64,000 nt of DNA. It comes from Artemisia argyi (taxonomy: Eukaryota; Streptophyta; Magnoliopsida; Asterales; Asteraceae). The notes below the pieces were generated by a model. That model did not search any database and was not told the DNA's origin. It saw nothing but the letters and a program-made list of their open reading frames with translations. Each line of letters opens with the position of its first letter. The first letter of the stretch is position 1. Shown here in pieces: positions 25,088-36,264 of this stretch. The position numbers were made by a program, and so were the translations under genes. The stretch lies in NCBI GenBank assembly GCA_030686995.1, contig CM060697.1, forward strand, positions 105,709,272 through 105,773,271. Reading direction: 5' to 3'.

Positions 25088-26650
25088 TATCGATTCGAGA
25101 AAATGATATTCACAAAAATCAAAGGAAGGAAAGTATTTACTTAGTAGTCATGTCATTTAAGTGGTTTTATTTTTTCACAAAATTTAATTCACAAAATTTT
25201 CAAATATAACAAAAAGTAAAAGTTCGTTTTGATTAAGTATGAGATTATTCAACTTGAACTTGAACTTTTGACGACCTTTTTTTTTCTCTCTCTCTCTCTC
25301 TCTCTCCTCAAGATAGTTTGTTAGATAATAAAGATGGTGGACAAACAATCAATTTCTACATCATAATATGTTGTTCCCGTTTACTTGATTATTAATCATT
25401 AAAAAGTTTAACAACCAAGTAATATGTCTAATAATATGAGTTTACACTTTTTTTATTTTTTATTTTTTTATTTTTTTATTATTTTTTATTTTGGAAAGGC
25501 AATATTATAAAAACACACAAAGAACAAAAATACAATGCAAGGCATCCCCTTTAAATAATCAAGCTAATTAAGAGAAGAGAGACCCAAAAACACACAAACT
25601 ATACTAACAAGAAAAACCCCGTAATGTCTAACACAAACAAATTGCTATCCACAAAGCCACAGGCCCACATGAATAAAAGGACACTAATTTGGGTTATGTA
25701 TCAATAGAGAGAATATGATACCCAAAAGCAGAATGCACATGTACCATATTGAATTAATATAACTCCTGTCCTAAACTGCAAACCACTTCTCATCAACTGA
25801 ACAAGGCCACTCTTCTGTCCCAAACATGCAAAACGCATATCACTTCTCAGCAACTTTACGACACCACTCTACTATCCTGAACAGACCATTGCACCCACAT
25901 CACAGACAACTTAAAACAACAATTTGCACTCCCTGCTCCACACTGCATCACACAAACCAACAACATCCATACAATGAGTTTACACTTTAGCATATTATAT
26001 AATAACACAATAAAGTAATTTTCAACATTTAACTATTTATTGATATATATCAAAAAAATTATACTTATGTGTTTGCAGAATAACACTTAAAATTGAGTGA
26101 CAATATGTATGGTGATCTCCTCTATAAACTCAAACACAAACCAAAGTTAGTGTTTGAGTAAGAGCTATGTTTAACCAACAAATTCAAAAACATAGGACTT
26201 AGTTCCGTTTTGAGGAATATGAGCTCTTGAAAGTGTTAATAACTTTTAATACAAGATATGCATATTCTTATTATACAACATCTTATTTATAGGCAAAGAC
26301 AATATTGACACCGATTAGCAAAAATACACTTTGTATTTTTGCGTCTAGTCCTAGTATGCTACCAAACATACTTTAAATAATAGTGTTGACAACTGTTTGT
26401 ACATTTTTACCAACTATAGTACATATTGATTTTTGATAAGTATTTTACACTTATCTTTCCAAGATATTTCCGGCCTATATATCGGTGACTTAGACATCTT
26501 ATCAAAATGTCTAAGTCATCATAATGTCTTCATTTTGTTGAGAAGATCTTCATAGAGTCAGTGAGTTATTGTCATCACTCAATGTCTCTATCATCTTGAT
26601 TTTGGTTCTTGCCTTCACTCTATGATATCCGCCTGAGGTTGTGATGTGTC
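25088..26650 (-). repeat. LTR copy B of the decayed retrotransposon
   Basis: It aligns with copy A from ATCGATTCGAGAAAATGATATTC through GAGTCAGTGAGTT.TTGTCATCACTC. It lacks the two insertions found in copy A but carries its own retroposon (25451-25973). The right edge is where alignment ends, at the start of the TRIM-like array. A CT microsatellite lies at 25288-25306. Confidence 0.6.
25451..25973 (-). mobile_element. LINE-derived retroposon with 15-bp target duplication
   Basis: The direct repeat ATGAGTTTACACTTT lies at 25436-25450 and 25974-25988. The left end is poly-T-rich (poly(A) on the minus strand), then GGAAAGGCAATATTATAA. Copy A at 23165-23190 has the site once and uninterrupted. 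Blocks GGCATCCC and AAATAATCAAG.TAATTAA are shared with the retroposon in chromomethylase intron 3, so both belong to one family. Non-coding here. Confidence 0.8.
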
Positions 26651-26657
26651 TTGGGGC

Positions 26658-28170
26658 TGTAGGTATGAGAGAATAATGTGTTTATTGATTGATCATCACA
26701 TACAATGATAGCATACATATATAGCCTAAATAAGAGCTATATTAGGAAACTACTAATTACAAGCTAATCTCCTACTCACCAATGACAACTTGTGATCTTA
26801 TCATCTTATCACAATACACGTTAACATTCTCCGCAGTCCAAACGGCGAAATCACGAAAGCTCGGACTGGAGTAGTAAAACTAAAAAAGAAAAACAAACAT
26901 TAACATAATAAACGCATAAATTTAGTCAACTCGTAACAAAACCGTACCAACGGTCGACTTTAGTCGACTGGTACCAACGATCGACTAAGTCGAATGGTAA
27001 TAAAACCGTACCAACGGTCGACATTAAGGACTGGTACCAACGGTAAACTTTAGTTGACTGGTAACAAGCCGTACGAACAATCAACTAATTAACAAACAAA
27101 TAAACCGGATAAATCAAAATATCCTTAAAATAAGGGGAAAAAAAAAACAAAAACAATGAAAGTTGGTTCTAAAACTTCAACCCCCAAAGAACCTTTCGAA
27201 GAAACGGGCTGTGTTTTTCCCTCGAAAAACATAAAGATCGCATATTTAGAAAAAGTTGTGTTTTATTTTGGTTACGGCTTAAAGGGAGCCCTCCGAACCT
27301 CTGACGTATAACCGGCGTTCGGAGGCAGCAGCAGATGATTTTAGGTTTTGTGGATCTTATGGCCTGATACCATATAAGTATGTATGAAATATGATAATCG
27401 ACTGTATCAATTACAATAAATCACTAATCATTTTGATAAGACCAAATCTCTATCATTAAATGTACAACACTCCCTCGCAGTTTGAGCGGGAGGGCAACGA
27501 ACACTCAAGCTGGAACGAAATTCTTTAGTCGACTCGTAACAAAACCTTACCGACGGTCGACTTTAATCGACTGGTACCAACGGTTGGCTAAGTCAACTGG
27601 TAACAAAATCGTACCAAGGTTGACATTAGGGACTGGTACTAACGGTCAACTTTAATCGCCTGATAACAAAGCCATACGAACAATCGGCTACCAAACTAAC
27701 AAACATTTTTTTTACACAACAGAAAGATGAGAAAACGAAAGTTGATTCTAAAACTTCAACCCCCAAAAGAGCCTTCCGAACAAACGGAGCGTGTTTTTCC
27801 TTAGAAAAACATAAAGATCCACCTCATAAATAAAAATCAAAACATGGGTGGGGTTTATTATAGCGCTTATTGAGGTTAAGGTTTAAAGGGAGCCCTTCGA
27901 ACCTCCGGCGTGTAGCCGGCGGCCGGAGGCGACGACAGAAGAGTTTAGGTTTAGGGTTTAGAGGATCGATAAACCTGGTGTTGTGATACTATGTGATCGA
28001 ATTTATTGTGTTTTGTATTGATGATTGAACCCAATACAATTGAGGGAGATATATATGGAGATATATATGCGAACAATACAAGAGTATTTAAGAGAACTAC
28101 TAAATGTATCTTAATCTCCAGCTAATACAATGATAAGACTGTATCAATTACAATAAATCACTAATCATTT
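26658..28170 (-). mobile_element. TRIM-like tandem array: LTR - internal - LTR - internal - LTR
   Basis: Short LTR-like blocks lie at about 26658-26826, 27373-27469 and 27992-28170. The second and third share GACTGTATCAATTACAATAAATCACTAATCATTTT. Each of the first two is followed by a purine tract (minus-strand CTGCGGAGAA, CTGCGAGGGAG). The second is preceded by TGGTATCAGGCC (minus), a primer-binding-site-like match to initiator Met tRNA. The two ~530-bp internal segments are homologous and non-coding, with repeated GACTGGTACCAACGGTCGAC and conserved AACTTCAACCCCCAAA. Tiny LTRs, PBS, PPT and no ORF fit a terminal-repeat retrotransposon in miniature. LTR borders are approximate. Confidence 0.6.
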
Positions 28171-29064
28171 TCGGTGGGTTTACTTAGCGAAGGGCATATG
28201 GACTACCATTGATAGCTAGAAGTCTAAATTACTATGAGATGATCATTGCTTATTTTGGAGTCCTAGGAAGGCTTGCACATTAATTTAGTGGGGTATCTAA
28301 TTTAGGTTTTTCTCAAATTGTTATTGTAGTGCCTACAACACTTGGATCTTGTCGCTCATCGTTAATGGACTGAATTTATGCACTTGAAAGTCATGATCGT
28401 TCATTGCTTTCTTATTACCATATTAAACTATGAACCAAAGCATCTAAAATTAACTTACTTGATCTTTACCTTGCGGGGAAATGTTTTGCAACATCCTTTA
28501 TCACTTGCCAACACCAACAATGAATTTGGCTATATTGCAATTACTTTAGCTCACTGCTAATGAGATTTTTTAGTAGAGTAAGACTTGATAATTCTTGAAA
28601 ATAAGTAAATGACTAATACTTTGTGTCCAACACAGCCTGCTTAAAAAAAAAGACATTCCTACCCAAACACGCCCATCTCGATTAGGAACTTTTCTACATT
28701 AAACATATCCTCTTAGATGTATAAATCTAGTAAAGTTGTGGTTCATATGTAGCGATGCTGGCCAAGGAAACGAGCCATCTGTTCTCGGACCCATGTGTCA
28801 ACAAATTAGAAGCTCTTCCTTTCATTCATAGACCAAAAAACACACCCACTATGTCTTGATTTCCTAAAGTTGATGTATCAACTATCACATGGTTTTGCCT
28901 CTTCTTTCTTCCTACAATCCAAAAACTCATTTATGACCAGCGTCCTTATCTTCCTTTTTGCCATTATTTATATGACCATTATAGTTCACTTCTTTCATCA
29001 AACATAAGCCAAACAATAAGCATCTTACAAGTTTATCTATCTACTTACAAACATATAACAAAAA

Positions 29065-29487
29065 ATGGTCAGCCTCATGAAAATAGCTGCAATGGCAAGA
29101 AAGTGGCAAAATCTAGTGGCACAAAGACGTAAAAGAATTTCCCTTTCAAGAGCCGCTAACTTCAATGAAACAACAAGAGTTGATAAGGGTTGCTTTGTGG
29201 TGTACACAACTGATGAAGTACGATTTGTGATACCAATAGGTTATCTAAAGAATGACCTTTTTCAAGAACTACTGGAGATGGCTGAGGAAGAATATGGTTT
29301 GCAGAGGGATGGGCCGATTAGGCTGCCCCTGAGAGCCGACTTTATGCAATACATTATATCTCATATTGAACGACAGACGAGCAAAGAAGTTGAGGAAGAA
29401 CTTCGTATAAATATAACTTCATGGAGGTGTTTATCTACTTCAGATATGCAGTTTGAACAAGTTCAAACACACTTGTTGGTGTGTTAA
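29065..29487 (+). CDS. SAUR-family auxin-responsive protein, tandem copy 1
   Basis: An intronless 140-residue ORF. The SAUR core runs from DKGCFVVYTTDEVRFVIPIGYL (about 40-61) through LFQELLEMAEEEYGLQRDGPIRLP (67-91), then an Ile-rich C-terminal tail. Known SAURs inhibit PP2C.D phosphatases and so activate plasma-membrane H+-ATPases to promote cell expansion; this role is inferred from the family. The N-terminus is basic (KIAAMARKWQNLVAQRRKR), as in the SAUR61-68 group. A TATA-like ATTTATAT lies near 28968. Downstream GGAATGACTGTACATATCTAACATGTGTA resembles the DST mRNA-instability element of SAUR 3' UTRs. It differs from copies 2 and 3 by about a dozen residues, including Cys for Trp in KGWF. 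Confidence 0.93.
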   Translation: MVSLMKIAAMARKWQNLVAQRRKRISLSRAANFNETTRVDKGCFVVYTTDEVRFVIPIGYLKNDLFQELLEMAEEEYGLQRDGPIRLPLRADFMQYIISHIERQTSKEVEEELRINITSWRCLSTSDMQFEQVQTHLLVC

Positions 29488-30371
29488 TTACGTGAGGAAT
29501 GACTGTACATATCTAACATGTGTAGTGCGACGTTATAGGTTGGCATGGCATTTCAATGAACATAGCCGTTTTTATATACTTGAATCGAATTCAAAGTTTA
29601 ACTTCCTTGTTTTATTTAGCAATTAGCAGCATATATAAATTATTGACATACAGACTACAGAGACATGTACTATATCACTGAGTAATGGGTATGAATCATT
29701 TTATGCAAGGGAATTTTATTCAATTATTTATATGTTATAAGTTGAAGTTAATTAAGTTCTTTATTCTTTTAAAGTTATGCTCAAAGTCTCAAACCCACAA
29801 TCTCTCAGTGCCAAGATATACACTTTATCCATTAAATGGGCACGTACTCTACTTCTTGTTGCATCTAATTGTTCTTAGCCTACTCAACTTATCAACAACT
29901 TTATTATTGTTGAAGTTAAATTAACAAGAAACACAACAATGAATCAAAGCACAAATTGAAATCACACTATTGCATTGCTATCAAGGATAGTTCCTCACTT
30001 CTACAAGGGAAATTCTCAAACTCTATTTCACAGTGAATCTGTGTCCCTTCTCTTTTTTGACCCCTCACATATTGAATAGAAATGTCAAAATAGAATATGC
30101 AGCTCTTGACCAATATTAGGCTTGCCATACTCAGGTTAGTACCTAACCCACCAATTAAAGCCTTATCACTAATCCCTCAACAATTGACTATTGTAAAATT
30201 AACCATTAACAACTACACTACTTTTTTTGAAAGGCTGAGATTTATTAAAAGCAAAGGCTTCGAGAAGGAGGCCCAACGAACAAAAGAAACAACTACAATA
30301 CTGCATAAACCAAAGATTAAAAAAATAATAATAATAATAATAATAAAAATAAATAATAAAATAAGGGAGGC

Positions 30372-30762
30372 TTTATTTTCAGAACCCTGTTAAGTGCGGG
30401 AACTGCGAAAACTCCAATTTAGCATTAGAAAACATGCATGTTCATATAAAACATGTATGTTTTCTTGCATACACATGCCTGCGTATTAAGGTGTATGTAA
30501 GAAAACATACATTTTTTATATGAACATGCATGTTTTCTAATGCATAATTGGAGTTCTCGCAGTTCCCGCATTTAAAAGGGTTCTAAAAATAAAACCATTT
30601 TGCATTGATCTATTGCACTTAACAGGTTTTTATATAAACATGTATTATGTGTATTAAGGTGTATGTAAGAAAACATACATTTTTATATGAACATGCATGT
30701 TTTCTAATGCAAAATTGGAGTTCTCGCAATTCCCGCACTTAACAGGGTTCTGAAAATAAAGA
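30372..30762. mobile_element. Inverted-repeat element with a second half-copy
   Basis: TTTATTTTCAGAACCCTGTT and TGCGGGAACTGCGA at the left are mirrored by GCAGTTCCCGCA...GGGTTCTAAAAATAAA at about 30560-30590, giving a ~215-bp hairpin with ACATGCATGT motifs. A further arm (30640-30762) repeats the right half and ends GGGTTCTGAAAATAAAG. It is present only in SAUR unit 1, next to an AAT microsatellite. Family unknown. Confidence 0.6.
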
Positions 30763-30767
30763 TACAC

Positions 30768-30842
<75 letters not shown>
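30768..30842. repeat. (AAT)n microsatellite
   Basis: About 25 uninterrupted trinucleotide units. A shorter tract of the same motif sits at 30325-30345 on the other side of the hairpin. Confidence 0.97.
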
Positions 30843-32148
30843 TCTAGTGCCACTATACACATAGGTAAACATGTTTATGCATGATTGTATAATTTGCCAA
30901 GTGTTAAGTAACGATGAGAGATTACTTTATGTACGGATAACAATGCGGTGCATGTCATATGAATATGAACATGTAGGATATTACAAATGTTTATATTTAG
31001 TTATAGTTGTTTAGGATACCATTGTGGAAGAACACCATTGTTTTTAACAGGAACAAGCTAGGCATTCTCGGTGGGTTTACTTAGCAATGGGCAGGTGTGT
31101 ACGAGCAGAGTTAGAGGTGTTAATCACTTTCGATGAGTCTTTGTTATTGGAAGGCTTGCACATTAATTAGTGCCTTAGCTAGTCGGAATCTAATATAGTT
31201 TTGATTCAAATTGTCCGACGTGCTCTATTTATTGTGATTGAATTGCTTGTACTTATAGCTATTATATTCTAATTTATTGCCGTCGATATTAAGACAAGGC
31301 AAAATGGAAATATGTTACAGACAAAGACAAAAAGAGATGCAACTCTAATCTCAACACACAAGCATCGGTGGGATTACAAATCCGATCAAGTAATCAAGCA
31401 CCCTAATGTTTTTGTGCCTATTATAATCAAAGTAAATGACAACGCTTGGATGCCATTTCGTGCTCACTGTTAAATTGTTAATGGACTGAATTTTGACAAT
31501 TGAAAGTGTCATGATCGTTCATTTCTCTCTAATTACCATATTAAACTATGAACCAAAGCATAAAAAAATAATTTTTCACAACGTTCTTTATTAGTTGCTA
31601 ACAACAACAATAATTTTGCTACATAGTAATGACTAGGTCGTTGCCAATGAGGTTTTTTCTAGTGGTGTAAGGCTTACTAATTCTTAAAAATAAGTAAATG
31701 ACTGACTCCTACCCTGCTTCAAAAATATGACATTTCTACCCAAACACACCCGTCTAGATTAGGAACATTTCTACATGCGACATGCCCTTTTAGATGTATA
31801 ATTCTAGTAAGTTGTGGTTCATATGGAGCCATACTGGCCAACTAAATTAAGAAGCCATTTGTTCTCGGACCCATGTGTCAACATATCAGAAGGTCTTCCT
31901 TTTATTCATAGACCAAAAACACACCCACTATGTCTTGATTTCACAAAGTTGATGCATCTAATGTCACATGGTTTTGCCTCTTCTTTGTTCCTATATTCCA
32001 AAATTAAAACTCATTTATGACCAGCGTCCTTATCTTCCTTTTTGCCATTATTTATATGACCATTATAGTTCACTTCTTTCATCAAACATAAACCAAACAA
32101 TAAGCATCTTACAAGTTTATCTATCTTCTTACAAATCCATATAACAAA

Positions 32149-32571
32149 ATGGTCAGCCTCAAGAAACTAGCTGCAATGGCAAGAAAGTGGCAAAATCTAG
32201 TGGCACAAAGGCGTAAAAGAATTTCCCTCCCAAGAGCCGCTAACTTCAATGATACAACAATTGTTGATAAAGGTTGGTTTGTGGTGTACACTTCTGATGG
32301 AGTACGATTGGTGATACCAATAGGTTATCTAAAGAATGACCTTTTTCAAGAACTACTGGAGATGGCTGAGGAAGAATATGGTTTGCAGAGGGATGGGCCG
32401 ATTAGGCTGCCCCTGAGATCCGACTTTATGCAATACACTATATCTCACATTGAACGACAGACGAGCAAAGAAGTTGAGGAAGAACTTCGTATAAATATAA
32501 CTTCATGGAGGTGTTTATCTACTTCAGATATGCAGTTTGAACAAGTTCAAACACACTTGTTGGTGTGTTAA
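32149..32571 (+). CDS. SAUR-family auxin-responsive protein, tandem copy 2
   Basis: An intronless 140-residue ORF with an intact SAUR core (KGWFVVYTSDGVRLVIPIGYL, then FQELLEMAEEEYGLQ). Over the first ~310 nt it differs from copy 3 at only one base that I could see; the last ~110 nt differ at several. The promoter side is also nearly identical to copy 3, including the TATA-like ATTTATATGACC and the ATAACAAAATGG start context. The DST-like GGAATGACTGTATATATCTAACATGTGTA follows the stop. Expected function as for copy 1. The unit carries a hairpin insertion 0.7 kb downstream. Confidence 0.93.
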   Translation: MVSLKKLAAMARKWQNLVAQRRKRISLPRAANFNDTTIVDKGWFVVYTSDGVRLVIPIGYLKNDLFQELLEMAEEEYGLQRDGPIRLPLRSDFMQYTISHIERQTSKEVEEELRINITSWRCLSTSDMQFEQVQTHLLVC

Positions 32572-33289
32572 TTACGTGAGGAATGACTGTATATATCTAA
32601 CATGTGTAGTGCGACGTTATAGGTTGGAATGGCATTTCAATGAACATAGCCGTTTTTATATACGTGACTCGAATTCAAAGTTTAACTTCCTTGTTTTATT
32701 TAGCAATTAGCAGCATATATATTAGTTATTGACATAGACTACAGAGACATGTACTATATCAGTTAGTAATGGGTATGAATCATTTTATGCAAGGGAATTC
32801 TATTCAATTATTTACTACGTATATGTTATAAGTTGAAGTTCTTTATTCTTTTAAAGTTATGCTCAAAGTCTCAAACCCACAATCTCTCACAGTCTCGGTG
32901 CCAAGATATACACTTTATCCATTAAATGGGCACGTACTCTACTTCTTGTTGTATCTGATTGTTCTTAGCCTACTCAACTTATCAACAACTTTATTATTGT
33001 TGAAGTTAAATTAACAAGAAACACAACAATGAATCAAAGCACAAATTGAAATCACACTATTGCATTGCTATCAAGGATAGTTCCTCACTTCTACAAGGGA
33101 AATTCTCAAACTCTATTTCACAGTGAATATGTGTCCCTTCTCTTTTTTGACCCCTCACATATTGAATATGCAGTTCTTGACCAATATTAGGCTTGAGTAC
33201 CTAACCCACCAATTAAAGCCTTATCACTAATCCCTCAACAATTGACTATTGTATAATTAACCTTTAACAACTACACTACTTTTTTTGAA

Positions 33290-33772
33290 GGTTAATGGCA
33301 TATAATAGCAACGTACTTTTTCATTTGTGCCATTATCATATATGAACTAAAAATATTACCACAATACCCATTGAACTTTGCCATTTTTGTGCCGATATCA
33401 GCAATTTTGCCATTTTTACTTTCAAAATTCACGTCATGTGACACATGTACATGTCACGCCCTTTTTTTTGTACCGTTAGGTTTCATGTCAGCCCTTAATA
33501 TACACTGTTAGGTTGTATATGTTAGTGTTAGGGTTATATGTGTTTTGATTGGGTAAGACGGCCTAACGATTTGTATAAGGGACTGACATGAAACCTAACG
33601 GTACAAAAAAAGGGGCATGACATATGCATGTTTCACATGACGTGAATTTTGAAAGTAAAAATGGCAAAGTTGCTGATATCGGCACAAAAATGGCAAAGTT
33701 CGATGGGTATTGTGGTAATATATTTAGTTCATATCTGATAATGACACAAATGGAAAAGTACGTTGAAAGGCT
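33290..33772. mobile_element. Foldback (hairpin) MITE in SAUR unit 2
   Basis: The left arm (ACGTACTTTTTCATTTGTG at about 33311, through CAAAATTCACGTCATGTG at 33435) is mirrored by the right arm (CACATGACGTGAATTTTG at 33636 to CACAAATGGAAAAGTACGT at 33763). Inner arms TACCGTTAGGTTTCATGTCA and TGACATGAAACCTAACGGTA extend the stem. SAUR unit 1 has the uninterrupted sequence cactactttttttgaaaggct at the equivalent place (about 30216), so insertion followed unit duplication. TGAA is the only candidate target repeat. Superfamily unassigned. Confidence 0.75.
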
Positions 33773-35205
33773 AAGATTTATTAAAAGCAAAGGCGTCGAG
33801 AAGGAGGCCCAACGAACAAAAGAAACAACTACAATACTGCCTAAAAAAAAAAGTAATAAATAAATAAAAATCGAATGTACTGAAACTCAAACAGTTTGTT
33901 GGTTAGATTCTAGTGCCACTATACACATAGGTAAACATGTTTATGCATGGTTGTATAGGTTGCCAAGTTTTAAGTAACGATGAGAGATTACTTTATTTAC
34001 GGATAACAATGCTGTGCATGTCATCTGAATATGAACATGTAGGATATTACAAATGTTTATATTTAGTTATAGTTGTTTAGGATACCATTGTGGAAGAACA
34101 CCATTGTTTTTAACAGGAACAAGCTAGGCATTCTCGGTGGGTTTACTTAGCGATGGGCAGGTGTGTACGAGCAGAGTTAGAGGTGTTAATCACTTTCGAT
34201 GAGTCTTTGTTATTGGAAGGCTTTGCACATTAATTAGTGCCTTAGTGGGAATCTAATATAGTTTTGATTCAAATTGTCCGACGTGCTCTATTTATTGTTA
34301 TTGAATTGCTTGTACATCTAGCTATTATATTCTAATTTATTGCCGTCGATATTAAGACAAGGCAAAATGGAAATATGTTATTGACAAAAAGAGATGCAAC
34401 TCTAATCTCAACACACAAGCATCGGTGGGATTACAAATCCGATCAAGTAATCAAGCACCCTAATGTTTTTGTGCCTATTATAATCAAAGTAAATGACAAC
34501 GCTTGGATGCCATTTCGTGCTCACTGTTAAATTGTTAATGGACTGAATTTTGACAATTGAAAGTGTCATGATCGTTCATTTCTCTCTAATTACCATATTA
34601 AACTATGAACCAAAGCATAAAAAATTAATTTTTCGCAACGTTCTTTATTAGTTGCTAACAACAACAATAATTTTGCTACATAGTAATGAATTTAGGTCGT
34701 TGCCAATGAGATTTTTTTTAGTGGTTTAAGACTTACTAATTCTTAAAAAAAAGTAAACGACTGACTCCTACCCACTGCTTAAAAAATAAGACATTTCTAC
34801 CCAAACACACCCGTCTAGATTAGGAACTTTTCTACATTTGACATGCCCTTTTAGATGTATAATTCTAGTAAGTTGTGGTTCATATGGAGCCATACTGGCC
34901 AACTAAAGGAGCCATTTGTTCTCGGACCCATGTGTCAACATATTAGAAGGTATTCCTTTCATTCATAGACCGAAAACACACCCACTATGTCTTGATTTCA
35001 CAAAGTTGATGCATCTAATGTCACATGGTTTTGCCTCTTCTTTGTTCCTATATTCCAAAATTAAAACTCATTTATGACCAGCGTCCTTATCTTCCTTTTT
35101 GCCATTATTTATATGACCATTATAGTTCACTTCTTTCATCAAACATAAACCAAACAATAAGCATCTTACAAGTTTATCTATCTTCTTACAAATCCATATA
35201 ACAAA

Positions 35206-35628
35206 ATGGTCAGCCTCAAGAAACTAGCTGCAATGGCAAGAAAGTGGCAAAATCTAGTGGCACAAAGGCGTAAAAGAATTTCCCTCCCAAGAGCCGCTAA
35301 CTTCAATGATACAACAATTGTTGATAAAGGTTGGTTTGTGGTGTACACTTCTGATGGAGTACGATTGGTGATACCAATAGGTTGTCTAAAGAATGACCTT
35401 TTTCAAGAACTACTGGAGATGGCTGAGGAAGAATATGGTTTGCAGAGGGATGGGCCGATTAGGCTGCCCCTGAGATCCGACTTTATGCAATACACTATAT
35501 CTCACATTGAACGACAGACGAGCAAAGAAATTGAGGAAGAACTTCGTATGAATATAACTTCCTGGAGGTGTTTATCTACTTCATATATGCAGTTTGAGCA
35601 AGTTCAAACACAAATTTTAGTGTGTTAA
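35206..35628 (+). CDS. SAUR-family auxin-responsive protein, tandem copy 3
   Basis: An intronless 140-residue ORF with the same SAUR core as copy 2, except GCL for GYL in the conserved IPIGYL block. The C-terminal ~35 residues carry a cluster of differences (KEIEEELRMN, STSYM, TQILVC). Beyond the stop the sequence diverges strongly from copies 1 and 2: the GGA of the DST-like element is gone, leaving only TAATATCTAACAGCATATGTA. This suggests a recombination breakpoint near the end of the gene, and possibly a more stable mRNA. Expected role as for copy 1. Confidence 0.92.
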   Translation: MVSLKKLAAMARKWQNLVAQRRKRISLPRAANFNDTTIVDKGWFVVYTSDGVRLVIPIGCLKNDLFQELLEMAEEEYGLQRDGPIRLPLRSDFMQYTISHIERQTSKEIEEELRMNITSWRCLSTSYMQFEQVQTQILVC

Positions 35629-35639
35629 TTACTAATATC

Positions 35640-36264
35640 TAACAGCATATGTATTAGAGATGTTATAGATAGGAATGGCACTTCAATGAACATAGCCATT
35701 TGTTACATACTTGATTTGTATTGAAAATTTTGCAACCTTATTATATTTTAGCAATTAACAACATATATTAGATACAGAAATATGTATTAATACAAGTGAG
35801 TAATTGGTTATAGTTGATTTTTATCATGGTAAATATATTTTATTATTCATCTCTTGAAGTTAACTAAGCTCTTTATTGCTTTAAAAATTATGCTCAAACT
35901 CACAATCACTCAGTGCCAATAAGTTTATACCTTAAATGGGCACTTCTTATTACATCTAACATTTTAAGCGTGTATTCAAATTATCAACAACTTTGTTATT
36001 GTTGAAATTAATTGAACAACAAGAAACACAAAAATGAATCAAAGCACAAATCAATAACAGAAACCACTGTTGCATTGCTATCAAGAATGGTTCCTCATTA
36101 TCTTTTACAAGTGATATTCCAACACTCAATTTCAGAATGAATTTATGCCCCTCATCTTTTCTACCCCTAATAGGCCAAGAGATATTTTAGTACCTTAAAT
36201 TTGATTAAGAGGGTGTTTGGCTTTGCGTTATGAATTAGAGTATTAGATTATTGCGATTTCCAAA
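35640..36264. other. Diverged downstream part of SAUR unit 3
   Basis: This is still alignable in patches to the 3' flanks of copies 1 and 2 (AAACACAA.AATGAATCAAAGCACAAAT, GTTGCATTGCTATCAAG) but with many changes. It ends where the gypsy LTR begins. No gene. Confidence 0.5.

Larger units (their letters stand above)
28172..36200 (+). repeat. Three ~3.06-kb tandem units, each with one SAUR gene
   Basis: Units begin with TCGGTGGGTTTACTTAGC at about 28172, 31067 and 34132. SAUR starts are 3,084 and 3,057 bp apart. Units 1 and 2 share a poly-T/GAAAGGCT.AGATTTATTAAAAGC retroposon piece. Unit 1 alone has an inverted-repeat element and an (AAT)n tract; unit 2 alone has a ~480-bp hairpin. Unit 3 matches unit 2 closely until about 35570 and is far more diverged afterwards. 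Confidence 0.88.

Noticed and set aside
30654..30872. ORF with a poly-tyrosine run
   Set aside because: It reads the (AAT)n microsatellite.
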